Assembly (NCBI GenBank): GCA_002343445.1
Contig: DDSP01000018.1
Coordinates: forward strand, 89,405 to 153,404
Length of the DNA stretch: 64,000 bases
DNA from: Chthonomonas sp. UBA2387
GTDB taxonomy: Bacteria; Armatimonadota; Fimbriimonadia; Fimbriimonadales; Fimbriimonadaceae
Direction of reading: 5' to 3'
Within the stretch, counting starts at the first letter, position 1; every line of letters begins with the position of its first letter. The position numbers and the translations under genes are program-made. The notes under the pieces were generated by a model. That model searched no databases. It saw only the letters and a program-made list of their open reading frames with translations, and was not told the DNA's origin. Below, one piece after another: positions 25,122-33,335 of the stretch.

Positions 25122-26717
25122 ATGAGGCGCCTCTGGCTTGTCGCGGCGTGGTTTGGGCTGGCGTCGGGCGCTTGGGCTCAAACCCTCCCGCTCCCGGCTC
25201 CTAGGGAGACGCCGACGCCCGTCGAGGTGCCCGAAGCACTGGCCAATCCCCGGGCGACTATGCAGACGTTCCTCGATGCCATGAATCGAGGCGACGCGGA
25301 CGCGGCGGCGCAGACTCTGGACCTGTCCACCCTCCCTGCCGTGGAGCGACCCAACCTCGGCCGCCTGCGGGCCAACCTGCTGTTCCAAACCCTCAACCGT
25401 ACGGCCTTGGTTCAGGTCGGCCAGATTCCCGACCGAACCGATGCGCCGTTCGTGTACCGAGCCTACCGGTCCTCGGCGGGCGAGACCGTCGGGCGCATCG
25501 AGATCGGCCCGGGCGCCGACGGCGCGTGGCGGTTCACGACCGAAACCGTGGAGGCGTTGCCCCAGATTTGGGCCGTTGTGCGGGATTGGGAGATCGTCTA
25601 CGGCCCGGCGGTCAGCGAGCGGCAGTTTGCCCCTGGCCTGTGGTTCGAAGGCAAGGTCCCCGATGGGTTGCGGGGCGTCGCTTTGGGACTGCGCGTGTAC
25701 CAGTGGATCGGCTTGGCCGTTCTCGTGGTGGGCGGCTGGGTGCTCGCGCGGGTGTTGGCGTGGGTCATCGCGGGTTCGCTCCGCGCGCTGCGCCGCCTGT
25801 TCCCGCACGGTCTGGCCGAACGCCATCGGACCGGATTCGCCCGCCAACTCGGTTTGGTCTTGACGTCTCTCGCCGTGCTGGAGGTGGTGCCCTACCTCAA
25901 CCTCCCGGTGTGGGTCGGGGCGTTCTTCGTCGGCACGGCCAAGCTCGTCATGATCGCCGCCGGGGCCTCGTCGGCTTGGTACGTGGTGGACGCCCTGCTC
26001 GACCGCGCCCAGAAGCACGCGGAGAGCTTTGGCGAACGCGCCCAGAAGCTGTTCTTTCCGTTTGCGGCGAAGCTCTGCCAGATCGGGATCGTGGCCGTGG
26101 CCGTGGTGGTGGCGCTTGCGGCGTTCGGGATCAACGTGACGGCTCTCGTGGCCGGGCTCGGGATCGGCGGCTTGGTCGTGGCGTTCGCGGCGAAGGACAG
26201 CATCGAGAACGTGTTCGGCTCGTTCACGATCCTCTTCGACATGCCGTTCGCCGTCGGCGACTGGGTGCGGATCGGCGATATCGACGGCAACGTCGAGGAG
26301 ATCAACCTGCGCAGCACGCGCATCCGGACGTTCGCCGATTCGCTGATCACTCTGCCCAACAGCACGCTCATCAAGGCCAGCGTGGAGAACTTCGGGCGTC
26401 GGCGCGTGAGGCGGCTCAAGACGACGCTGGGGCTGGAATACTCTACTCCGCCCGAGAAGCTGGAAGCGTACGCCCGAGCGGTGGATGCCATGCTCGCCGC
26501 TCGCGACGACGTATCGCCGGAGAAGCGGAGGGTTTACGTGTATGGACTGGAGGACAGCAGCATCTCCATCTTCTTGGAGTGCTTTCTGATCGTTCCCGAC
26601 TACGACGGCGAGCTCAAGGCGCGGAGCGAGATCGTGCGCGCGATCCTCGAACTCGCCGCCGAGCACGGGGTCTCGTTCGCCTTCCCCACGCGCACCGTGT
26701 TTCTGGCGCGCGAATAG
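25122..26717 (+). CDS. MscS-family mechanosensitive ion channel with periplasmic domain
   Basis: The 531-residue protein has a Sec signal peptide (cleaved near AWAQ, residue 20), a soluble periplasmic region of about 160 residues, several transmembrane helices (about 190-360) and the MscS pore helix and beta domain (VTALVAGLGIGGLVVAFAAKD, then FTILFDMPFAVGDWVRIGDIDGNVEEINLRSTRIRTF). It should open under membrane tension to release solutes. The C-terminal mixed alpha/beta domain (ENFGRRRVRRLKTTLGLEY...) is complete. Closest to the larger MscS-like proteins with an added periplasmic module. Confidence 0.93.
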   Translation: MRRLWLVAAWFGLASGAWAQTLPLPAPRETPTPVEVPEALANPRATMQTFLDAMNRGDADAAAQTLDLSTLPAVERPNLGRLRANLLFQTLNRTALVQVGQIPDRTDAPFVYRAYRSSAGETVGRIEIGPGADGAWRFTTETVEALPQIWAVVRDWEIVYGPAVSERQFAPGLWFEGKVPDGLRGVALGLRVYQWIGLAVLVVGGWVLARVLAWVIAGSLRALRRLFPHGLAERHRTGFARQLGLVLTSLAVLEVVPYLNLPVWVGAFFVGTAKLVMIAAGASSAWYVVDALLDRAQKHAESFGERAQKLFFPFAAKLCQIGIVAVAVVVALAAFGINVTALVAGLGIGGLVVAFAAKDSIENVFGSFTILFDMPFAVGDWVRIGDIDGNVEEINLRSTRIRTFADSLITLPNSTLIKASVENFGRRRVRRLKTTLGLEYSTPPEKLEAYARAVDAMLAARDDVSPEKRRVYVYGLEDSSISIFLECFLIVPDYDGELKARSEIVRAILELAAEHGVSFAFPTRTVFLARE

Positions 26718-26750
26718 CCCGCCTAAGCCGACGAGGTATGACTACAAAGC

Positions 26751-27143
26751 ATGAGTCGTCCCAAAGAGCGGTCCCAGGACGTGGACGAGTACATCGCGTC
26801 GCAGCCTCCCGAAACGCTGCGAGCGTTGGAGGAACTTCGCTCGTGCATTGGGGAGGCGGCACCCGAGGCCACCGAGCTGATGAACTACGGCATCCCGGCG
26901 TTTGCCTTGGTGGACGGCGGCAAGCGGGACAAGCAGATCATGATCGCGGGATATCCCAAGCATGTGGGCGTGTATCCCGGTCCGGACGTCATCGAGGCGT
27001 TTGCGGATCGGCTCGCGCCGTACAAGTTCGCCAAGGGGTCGGTTCAGTTCGCGTTGGACAAACCGATCCCCAAGGACCTCGTCGTCGGGATGGTCCGGTA
27101 TCGGTTGTCTCAACTCAAGCCACGGTTTAATGAAACTTCCTGA
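26751..27143 (+). CDS. DUF1801 (YdhG/frataxin-like fold) protein
   Basis: The 130-residue protein matches the DUF1801 pattern: DVDEYIASQPPETLRALEELRSCI at the start, PEATELMNYGIPAFAL in the middle and LAPYKFAKGSVQFALDKPIPKDLVVGMVRYRL at the end. Members adopt a frataxin-like fold (B. subtilis YdhG) and have been proposed as iron chaperones; the role here is unproven. It stands alone, 34 bp after the MscS-like gene. Confidence 0.87.
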   Translation: MSRPKERSQDVDEYIASQPPETLRALEELRSCIGEAAPEATELMNYGIPAFALVDGGKRDKQIMIAGYPKHVGVYPGPDVIEAFADRLAPYKFAKGSVQFALDKPIPKDLVVGMVRYRLSQLKPRFNETS

Positions 27144-27217
27144 CGACCCGATGCACGATTTTCGATCCGAGGAAGCTGCGCGGTCCCGACGGACTCCGAG
27201 TTCGCGGGCTCAGAGCG

Positions 27218-27499
27218 TCACTCAGACGATTCAGTTGGCGCGCCGTGTTTGAACAGCGTTTCGAATGGCGGGTGTTCGACCGGGCATTCGATGCCGAGTT
27301 GGTTGCACAATCCTCGGATGACCCATGCCGTCGCAGCCGGCTCGGCGCGAGGGATGGCGGCGGTTCGAGTGCGGCCATCCAGGGTCCGTTTCAGGACCCT
27401 GGAGTAGGCTTCGCCTCTTGGTCCGGTGAATCCGGGAATATCCACGATCTCGCAGCCGTGCTCTGCAACTGCCCAAGTGATGAACTGCTGAAGATCCAT
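27218..27499 (-). CDS. Small protein, possible divergent HicA-like toxin
   Basis: The 93-residue product starts MDLQQFITWAVAEHGCEIVDIPG. The end (AIPRAEPAATAWVIRGLCNQLGIECP) resembles the C-terminal part of HicA-type mRNA interferases, where a strand leads into a helix before a closing 'L..QLGI', but the catalytic GSHH-type His is not present. The start at 27499 lies 1 nt after the stop of the upstream small gene, which argues for a two-gene module. Toxin function is a weak inference. Confidence 0.5.
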   Translation of the reverse strand: MDLQQFITWAVAEHGCEIVDIPGFTGPRGEAYSRVLKRTLDGRTRTAAIPRAEPAATAWVIRGLCNQLGIECPVEHPPFETLFKHGAPTESSE

Positions 27500-27500
27500 C

Positions 27501-27857
27501 TTAGACAGCGACGAGCGGTTGGCTGTTGGCTTTCGGCCTGGAATCGACGAATTTCGCTTCAAAGCGCGGCGTGGGCAACGGGCGTGTCTCGGTGAAGAAT
27601 CGGGCCGGGCGGAATTCGAGTGCCCTCGCTCGATAAAAGGCCTGGCGGACATCTTCAGGTGCTGGCGGAAGGCTGGCGAACGGCTCTTCTCCAAACTCGA
27701 GAGCGGCGAAGCAGTGCAACGCAACCACCCGGTGGGTTTCGTACTCGAGCTCGTCGAGGGTGTTGGCGCAGGCGACCAGGTCGTACTCGACGCCCTGAGC
27801 GACCCAGAGCGGGCCGTCGCGGAAGACGAGAAGGTTGATCTTGGCGCTTTCGTTCAT
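27501..27857 (-). CDS. Small HicB-like protein (putative antitoxin)
   Basis: The 118-residue protein has a short beta-rich N-terminal domain (INLLVFRDGPLWVAQGVEYDLVACANTLDELEYETHRVVALH) similar to the partial RNase H fold of HicB antitoxins (substrate-mimic strand, 'TLDE' helix). No DNA-binding domain is evident; the C-terminus is Pro/Arg-rich. It is followed after 1 nt by the HicA-like gene. A minus-strand TATAAT at 27960-27965 would start a transcript with a leader of about 95 nt. Confidence 0.55.
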   Translation of the reverse strand: MNESAKINLLVFRDGPLWVAQGVEYDLVACANTLDELEYETHRVVALHCFAALEFGEEPFASLPPAPEDVRQAFYRARALEFRPARFFTETRPLPTPRFEAKFVDSRPKANSQPLVAV

Positions 27858-28330
27858 GTTGTGCGTGTCTGTCCTGTAGCTTTTGACTGGGTGGGACTCA
27901 ACGACGCCGAGCGGGACGCGCAGTGCGTCCGTCTGGGTGTTCGGTTCCTCAGTAATGGGATTATACGCGCGAGTGCCCGTCAACCATAGGCGAAGGATTC
28001 AAATTCCGCCAATCTAGGACTACGGAAACGATAAAAACCAGGCCAGCGACTTTGTCGGGGGCGAAGTGAATCCGACCGAGACCAGGGCCGAGAAGCCGGC
28101 GGTGGACAAGTGAGCGAGATAACTGAATGGCCGTCCGATCCTCGCCCGCGCGTGCGACAGCGTCGAGTCAAACATGCCCTGGCTGGACCACGACTGGCAA
28201 GGGTCCGACCCGATGCCCTATGCCAGCGTGGCCAACGTATCGGGAGCTGGGGTTCGCCTCGAAACGGTTTGGTGCAGCTCCTAAAAGGACGTTGCCCCAG
28301 CGCAGTTCATATGGGCCAGTGGGGTGTGAC
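27858..28330. other. 473-bp intergenic region with short coding-like fragments
   Basis: No full gene is supported. It contains a minus-strand TATAAT (27960-27965) for the HicB-like gene. On the plus strand two short frames look protein-like: one ending at about 28110 (SDFVGGEVNPTE) and a 36-codon ATG frame at 28174-28284 (MPWLDHDWQGSDPM). They may be remnants of a decayed gene or chance frames. Confidence 0.3.
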
Positions 28331-28771
28331 TTACTCTCGCTTGAACCGGAACTGGGGTTCGTTGGCCTTCTGGTCCAAGGGTTCCAGCAGCTTGCCGCCG
28401 TCGGTCGCCTTGAGCGTCATGGGCTGGTTGCTGTCCGTGGTCAAGGAGGCGTTGTCGCCCATCCCGGTGACCTTCTCCGGCTTGAGCGTGACCTTGTCTC
28501 CTTCGAGCGTCCACTTGCCTTCGACAGGCAGGAAGAGCGCCGTCATCGAAAACGTGCCGTCCGCCTTGAGTTCGAGCGTCATGCTGGACGCCATGCCCTG
28601 ACCGAAGCTGTCGGCGAGAGCCTTGGCCGGGTTGTTCTCGTCGGCTTTCGACGACTCGGCGACGACCATTTCGCCCTTGTACTTGCCCGCGAGGTTGGCC
28701 TGAGTCAGCCCTCCCTGACAGCCCACCAGCATCGCCGCAACGGCGAGCATCACCATGAATCGTGGCACCAT
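28331..28771 (-). CDS. Small lipoprotein, lipocalin-like candidate
   Basis: The protein (146 residues from this start) has a lipoprotein signal peptide (MVPRFMVMLAVAAMLVGC, lipobox Cys at about residue 18). The mature part is beta-rich with repeated 'GKY/GTF/GKW' strand starts (LAGKYKGEM, ADGTFSMTALFLP, EGKWTLEGDKVTLKP), a pattern seen in small lipocalin/META-like lipoproteins, but I cannot assign a family. The ATG at 28780 overlaps a TACAAT -10 box (28779-28784); the ATG at 28771 lies 7 nt after that box and is therefore preferred. Confidence 0.72.
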   Translation of the reverse strand: MVPRFMVMLAVAAMLVGCQGGLTQANLAGKYKGEMVVAESSKADENNPAKALADSFGQGMASSMTLELKADGTFSMTALFLPVEGKWTLEGDKVTLKPEKVTGMGDNASLTTDSNQPMTLKATDGGKLLEPLDQKANEPQFRFKRE

Positions 28772-28821
28772 GCGCGCCATTGTAAGGGACGTCCGACGCC
28801 TTCGGCGTCAATGGACCCATT

Positions 28822-29112
28822 TCACGGCGCTGCAGCGAGAGGTGGATCGGGTTGAAGGCTCGGATCCACAACCAGCACCCCCCGGCCGGAAACCAGGCGC
28901 AGTTCGAGGCCCAACACGCGCAGAACGTCCAGGGTCTTGTCCAGCCGGACCGTCGGCTTGCCCTGCTCCAACTCGCGCACGAACAACTCCGAGCAGCCGG
29001 CCATAGCGGCCAACTGGCCCTGCGGCACGCGGAGCGCCTTGCGCCTCTTTCGCGCGGCGGCGCCCAACCGCTTGGCTGCGAGAGTGGAGGATTCATTCCG
29101 AAGCGATCGCAT
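28822..29112 (-). CDS. HipB-like (y4mF-type) XRE-family regulator, orphan
   Basis: The 96-residue protein contains a Cro/C1-type helix-turn-helix (LGAAARKRRKALRVPQGQLAAMAGCSELFVRELEQGKPTVRLDKTLDVLRVLGLEL). The spacing and the RELEQGKPT... LDVL pattern match HipB-like antitoxins, which bind operator DNA and the HipA kinase. No hipA gene is next to it: downstream is the lipoprotein and upstream a membrane protein. It may act alone as a repressor, or its toxin may have been lost. Confidence 0.75.
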   Translation of the reverse strand: MRSLRNESSTLAAKRLGAAARKRRKALRVPQGQLAAMAGCSELFVRELEQGKPTVRLDKTLDVLRVLGLELRLVSGRGVLVVDPSLQPDPPLAAAP

Positions 29113-29171
29113 CGTTCTGATCGTATTGACGTCCTGCAGCGTGCGGAAGTTCGCTGAAAACGAAGCGATCG

Positions 29172-29936
29172 CTACGATTGGTTGAGGCGTTCCTCGACGT
29201 TCTCCCGTGCTTGGCGCGAGCCCATCGGCTGCGTTGCCTCGCCTTCGGCGGCCAAGATTCCCGCGATCGTGCCGAGCGACTCCTGAACCGCCTCTTGCCG
29301 CCGGTTGCGGATCAGGGAGTGCCCCTTGGCGATGAGCGCGCCGATGCCCACAAGACCCAGTGCGGCGGCGGCGAAGCCCCCCAAGGGCGTTGCCCCCAAC
29401 CCCCGCACGACGGCCACGGACAAACCGGCGGTCGCCATGATCGTCGGCGCGAGCGCCACGGCGCAGAACACGACAGCCGAGGGCGACGTGTCGGAGAGCA
29501 CCTTCACCCGCGTCTGGCCATCTTTCGAGCGGAGCGACACGTGGATGGGCGACATGCCATCGCCTTTGCCGTCCCATTCGTGCGCGCCCGCGACTTCGGA
29601 GACGGCCCCCATGCGGTTGTAGCGGGACCGCAGGGCGGAGAGGATGCTGTGCCACGCATCCTCGGTGAGTTCGCCGGGGATGACACGCTCGACGTCGAGT
29701 TTGGCTTTCGCCCCCCAGAACCCGCGCTTCTTGGGGGCTTCGAGCCCCACGGCGGCCTCCTCGATGGCTTGGCGCAGGCATCGCGGATCGAGCCCGAGTT
29801 CGGCGCCGATTTTGAGGATGTCGGCGGTCGCTACGCCGGACTCGACGACCGGTCGGCCCTGGCTTTCCTGCAACTCGGCGGCTCGGCGCAGAATCGCGCC
29901 GACCTGCTCTTCGCTCAGTCGCGGTTCGTTGGGCAT
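29172..29936 (-). CDS. Hypothetical membrane protein with two C-terminal helices
   Basis: The 254-residue product begins with a helical region (PRLSEEQVGAILRRAAELQESQG), common to a set of uncharacterised membrane proteins, with ADILKIGAELGLDPRCLRQAIEEA following. A beta-rich middle (about 85-150) precedes two hydrophobic segments (about 153-205, rich in Gly/Ala). Function unknown. It is not overlapped by neighbours, and the HipB-like gene starts 60 bp downstream. Confidence 0.65.
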   Translation of the reverse strand: MPNEPRLSEEQVGAILRRAAELQESQGRPVVESGVATADILKIGAELGLDPRCLRQAIEEAAVGLEAPKKRGFWGAKAKLDVERVIPGELTEDAWHSILSALRSRYNRMGAVSEVAGAHEWDGKGDGMSPIHVSLRSKDGQTRVKVLSDTSPSAVVFCAVALAPTIMATAGLSVAVVRGLGATPLGGFAAAALGLVGIGALIAKGHSLIRNRRQEAVQESLGTIAGILAAEGEATQPMGSRQARENVEERLNQS

Positions 29937-30064
29937 CGCTGCGGGGAGTATGGCATCGGGGTGGCTTGAGAACCGGACAAACCTCGGGCTCAGCCACGGA
30001 AATCGCTGATCGGCGACCGATGGACCGACGGGTCGCTGGCTATACTGTCTTGCAGGAGTCTCCC

Positions 30065-31690
30065 ATGAGAGGTGCTTGGAATCGCTTGGTGCCGGTCGCC
30101 GCAGCGATCGCTCTGGTTCAGGTTTGCTCCGCCGAAGTGGTGGTCGAGTGGTCGCGCCGCATTGCCTTTGGGGTTGAGAGCGGGCGCCTGGTGAACGCTT
30201 GCCTGGACTCCCAGGACAACCTGATTGTGGCGTCCTCGGGCCCGTCGGGCAACTCCTGGTTGCTTAAGTTCGATCCCAATGGCGTGAACCTGTGGGTCAC
30301 TTCGGCCCTCGGCGAAGTCATGGATCTGATCCCCATTGAAGACGGATCTCTCCTGGTCACGGCGGCCGTGCCCGGGCAGTACGACCGTGCGACAGTATCC
30401 GTCGTCGGCTCCCACGGGGTGCGGCTGTGGTCGCGCGCGTTCGCAGAATCCCCTGGAACGGAGCTCAGTGTCGCTTATGCCCCAGGCATGAATCGTGTCG
30501 CGATCTGGGATGGGGAGTTCGTGCATGTGCTGGCCATGGACGGCACCCCGCTCCGCACGTTCCCCGTCGCAGGCAACGACGCGCTGTGGATGATGTATGT
30601 GGAAGGTCAAGGACTCGTGACCGTGGGTTCGACCGACAACTACAGCCTGAATTGCCGAATCACCTTCCAACGCCACGACCTCGATGGCACGCTTTCTGCC
30701 ACCTCTATCCTCGGGCCCGAGATATCCCTCTATTCCGTTTTCGTCTCCGCGTTCTCCCGCTCGCCCGACGGCTCCTATATTCTCTCTGGGGAGTTCACCG
30801 CTGCGGACCCGGATACAGGAACGCTGGTCTTGTCATCCGACGGTTCTCAGCTGATCGGCTGGTTGCCCAGAGGTGTTTTGGGAATACTGCCGGATGGCCA
30901 GCTGCAAAGGGCCGTCGCTCAAGGCTCTACTCTTCTTGTTGACCGGTATAGGAACACCGAGCTTGTCAACTCGTGGAGTCACGCGACACCGCGCTGGTAT
31001 GGACTCTATGCCAGCACGACCGACCGATGGGGGAACCATGTATTGGGCGCGACGTTCTCCGAGACCTTCAGCGGCAGGCCCGCTCTGATCGTCGTAGATT
31101 CCGAAGGCACCTTGCGCGAACAGGCAACTCCGCCGCTTTGGATGGGCAATTTGTATTCGGCCAACGGCACAGGGGTGCTGGCCAGCCACAACACGAATCG
31201 GATCATTCACCTGTTCGGGGCCAACGATACCGTGTGCATCATTTCCGCGCGCCTGAGCTATCGAACCACGGTTGCGTGCCAGCTTGAAGGTGTATCCGGC
31301 GGCGGAAGACCCGTTCAGTGGTGGCTAGAGACGCCAGCAGGCGAGACGGTGGCACACGGAGGGGATATGCTGGATGCGGAGTCCCGCTTTGTGGTCGATT
31401 CACCCCGATCGGGGGCTGGCCGTCTGCGGGTCAAGGCCTCGCATTGGCTTTCGGCGAGCCTTCCGCTTTCCGTCGGGGATGAAGAGGCGGTCGCGCTGAC
31501 CCTGATCAACGGCGACGCCACGGGCGACAACCGCATAGACATCCGGGACTTCTTCGCCCTGCGGAGTGCGTTCGGCACGCGGGAAGGCGATCCCGGATTC
31601 CTACCATCGGCGGACTTTGACGAAAGCGGCTCCATCAACATCATGGATGCACTCATTCTGCGGCGCAACTTTGGCAAGGTGGGCACTTGA
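30065..31690 (+). CDS. Secreted beta-propeller-like protein with C-terminal dockerin-like repeat
   Basis: The 541-residue protein has a signal peptide (MRGAWNRLVPVAAAIALVQVCSA) and an AGGAG site 8 nt before the ATG. The body repeats short 'S.D..LLV' and 'DG..L' strands (about 40-380), reminiscent of a WD/YVTN-type beta-propeller. A beta-sandwich region follows, and the last 65 residues carry two Ca-binding loops (GDATGDNRIDIRDF and ADFDESGSINIMD) like dockerin type I. The next gene overlaps by 4 nt and encodes a protein of the same architecture. Ligand unknown. Confidence 0.82.
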   Translation: MRGAWNRLVPVAAAIALVQVCSAEVVVEWSRRIAFGVESGRLVNACLDSQDNLIVASSGPSGNSWLLKFDPNGVNLWVTSALGEVMDLIPIEDGSLLVTAAVPGQYDRATVSVVGSHGVRLWSRAFAESPGTELSVAYAPGMNRVAIWDGEFVHVLAMDGTPLRTFPVAGNDALWMMYVEGQGLVTVGSTDNYSLNCRITFQRHDLDGTLSATSILGPEISLYSVFVSAFSRSPDGSYILSGEFTAADPDTGTLVLSSDGSQLIGWLPRGVLGILPDGQLQRAVAQGSTLLVDRYRNTELVNSWSHATPRWYGLYASTTDRWGNHVLGATFSETFSGRPALIVVDSEGTLREQATPPLWMGNLYSANGTGVLASHNTNRIIHLFGANDTVCIISARLSYRTTVACQLEGVSGGGRPVQWWLETPAGETVAHGGDMLDAESRFVVDSPRSGAGRLRVKASHWLSASLPLSVGDEEAVALTLINGDATGDNRIDIRDFFALRSAFGTREGDPGFLPSADFDESGSINIMDALILRRNFGKVGT

Positions 31691-33288
31691 ATCGGATGCT
31701 CGCAACCCTGGTCGTCGCTCTCGTTTCCTTGGCAGCAGCCAACGGCCAATGGCATGAAGTGTGGCGCAATCGGGCCACAACCTACCAACTGCCAAACGCC
31801 TACAAGTGGTGTACGTTCTCGAATGGCGACTTCGGAGACAGCTATCTTACCGAAGTGAATACATCTCTCTGGCCGTCGTCTAGTTATAGCAGAATTCAGC
31901 GATTGGCCATGGATGGATCTACAGGCTGGTCACTGAGCATATCCGGCTACGCGTCAACGGGGTCTTCAGTGCACAGCAGAAACACAGCCGTGTCCTATGG
32001 CGGAACAGATCACTATCAGAGTTTTGATGGACTGCTGACCTTATCGGATACGGGTCAAGTCCTTGGAGGGAGCGTCCAGTACGGAGGCTCCGGAATGTCC
32101 AGGTATGAATTGATCACTGGACAAGTGGCTAGACACATTCCGGTTGAGCAAGCGATTCGCGTTGACGGGCCCGTTCGATCCTACACGTGGCCAATGGGCG
32201 ATTACGCGGACATCGAGATCGGCGATATCATTCCAGATGCCCTAGGCGGCGTCTATGTGATTGGCAACAGGAATGGATACGCCTGGGCTGGTTACGTCGC
32301 GGGCTTGTTCAGTGGAGTGTTGTTGCGCGAACTGACCCTCGAGTTCCCAAGCAGGTTTGTAGATGGTGAGATGATCGGTGGTAGACGCTTGGGTTTGGCG
32401 GCGATTAGCGGCGAGGGAGACCAAAGGCGGGCCCATATGTGGATGGGTACGACTGAATTGGATGGGCAGCTCGTCTGGCAAAGCGAGCCCGCGTACGCCC
32501 TATGGATCGGAATCCATTCCGACGTTAGGGGTCGCATCGGTGCTCTAGTGGGCAGAAGCAACATTGACTGGGAGTACCTCCTTTTCCATCCGTGGGGATT
32601 TGTGGATGCGAGAATTGATTCGAGCCGCTTGGGTGTGGGCGATGCCGTTCCGGGGGTTGCTACAGACCATGGAGGCTGCTTCTACTTCCAATACAGCACT
32701 CGGATTGTCAAGACCTCGGCAGACCTTCAGCCCTTGTGGACCGCAGGCGAGCCGATGGGCAGGATCGGTGCAATGGGCGACATGGCCGTCCACTGGATGG
32801 AAGGCAGCGACTTCGTGTACGCGCGCTACGCGCAGGCCATCCCGTTCTCGGCAAAACTGAACCTCGGGCTCTACTTCGGTTCGGCGGGAGGATTGGGGGC
32901 GAGCGTGAGCCTGTCGTCCGTCGGCGGCGCAGCGCCGTTCTTGAGACAGACAGTCCCCGTCCGCTCGGATCGCACGCTCGCCTTCGACCTGCCCGTAAGC
33001 GGCACTTTGGACGTGCGAATCAAGGTCGGCCATTGGCTCTCCACCACCTACCGCGCCTTGCCCATCGCCGAATCGGGGGTGACAAACGTCCCGTTCCAGT
33101 TGGTCAACGGCGATGTGGACGGAGACGACGCCATCGGCCTGTTCGACTTTCTCGCTCTTCGCCAGGCTTATGGAACGCGCGCGGGAGACGCGCTCTGGAA
33201 CCCGCTGGCCGATCTGGACGGAAACGGCCACGTGGGCATCGGGGACTTCGCGATCCTGCGCACGAACTACGGACGCCGCGGCGACTGA
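31687..33288 (+). CDS. Secreted protein with C-terminal dockerin-like repeat, tandem partner
   Basis: The 533-residue protein resembles its upstream neighbour: signal peptide (MLATLVVALVSLAAANG), long beta-rich body, a shared pre-C-terminal block (LDVRIKVGHWLSTTYRALPI versus RLRVKASHWLSASLPLSV) and dockerin-like loops (GDVDGDDAIGLFDF and ADLDGNGHVGIGDF). The start is TTG at 31687, overlapping the previous stop (TTGA); an ATG at 31696 is the alternative and would lose the basic n-region. The segment from about 31780 to 32650 is visibly poorer in GC and in codon bias than its surroundings, which suggests relaxed selection or recent gain. Confidence 0.8.
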   Translation: MNRMLATLVVALVSLAAANGQWHEVWRNRATTYQLPNAYKWCTFSNGDFGDSYLTEVNTSLWPSSSYSRIQRLAMDGSTGWSLSISGYASTGSSVHSRNTAVSYGGTDHYQSFDGLLTLSDTGQVLGGSVQYGGSGMSRYELITGQVARHIPVEQAIRVDGPVRSYTWPMGDYADIEIGDIIPDALGGVYVIGNRNGYAWAGYVAGLFSGVLLRELTLEFPSRFVDGEMIGGRRLGLAAISGEGDQRRAHMWMGTTELDGQLVWQSEPAYALWIGIHSDVRGRIGALVGRSNIDWEYLLFHPWGFVDARIDSSRLGVGDAVPGVATDHGGCFYFQYSTRIVKTSADLQPLWTAGEPMGRIGAMGDMAVHWMEGSDFVYARYAQAIPFSAKLNLGLYFGSAGGLGASVSLSSVGGAAPFLRQTVPVRSDRTLAFDLPVSGTLDVRIKVGHWLSTTYRALPIAESGVTNVPFQLVNGDVDGDDAIGLFDFLALRQAYGTRAGDALWNPLADLDGNGHVGIGDFAILRTNYGRRGD

Positions 33289-33335
33289 GGCCCCTGGTTC
33301 GCGCCCGTCGTTGGTAGAATGAACCAACGAACCCC

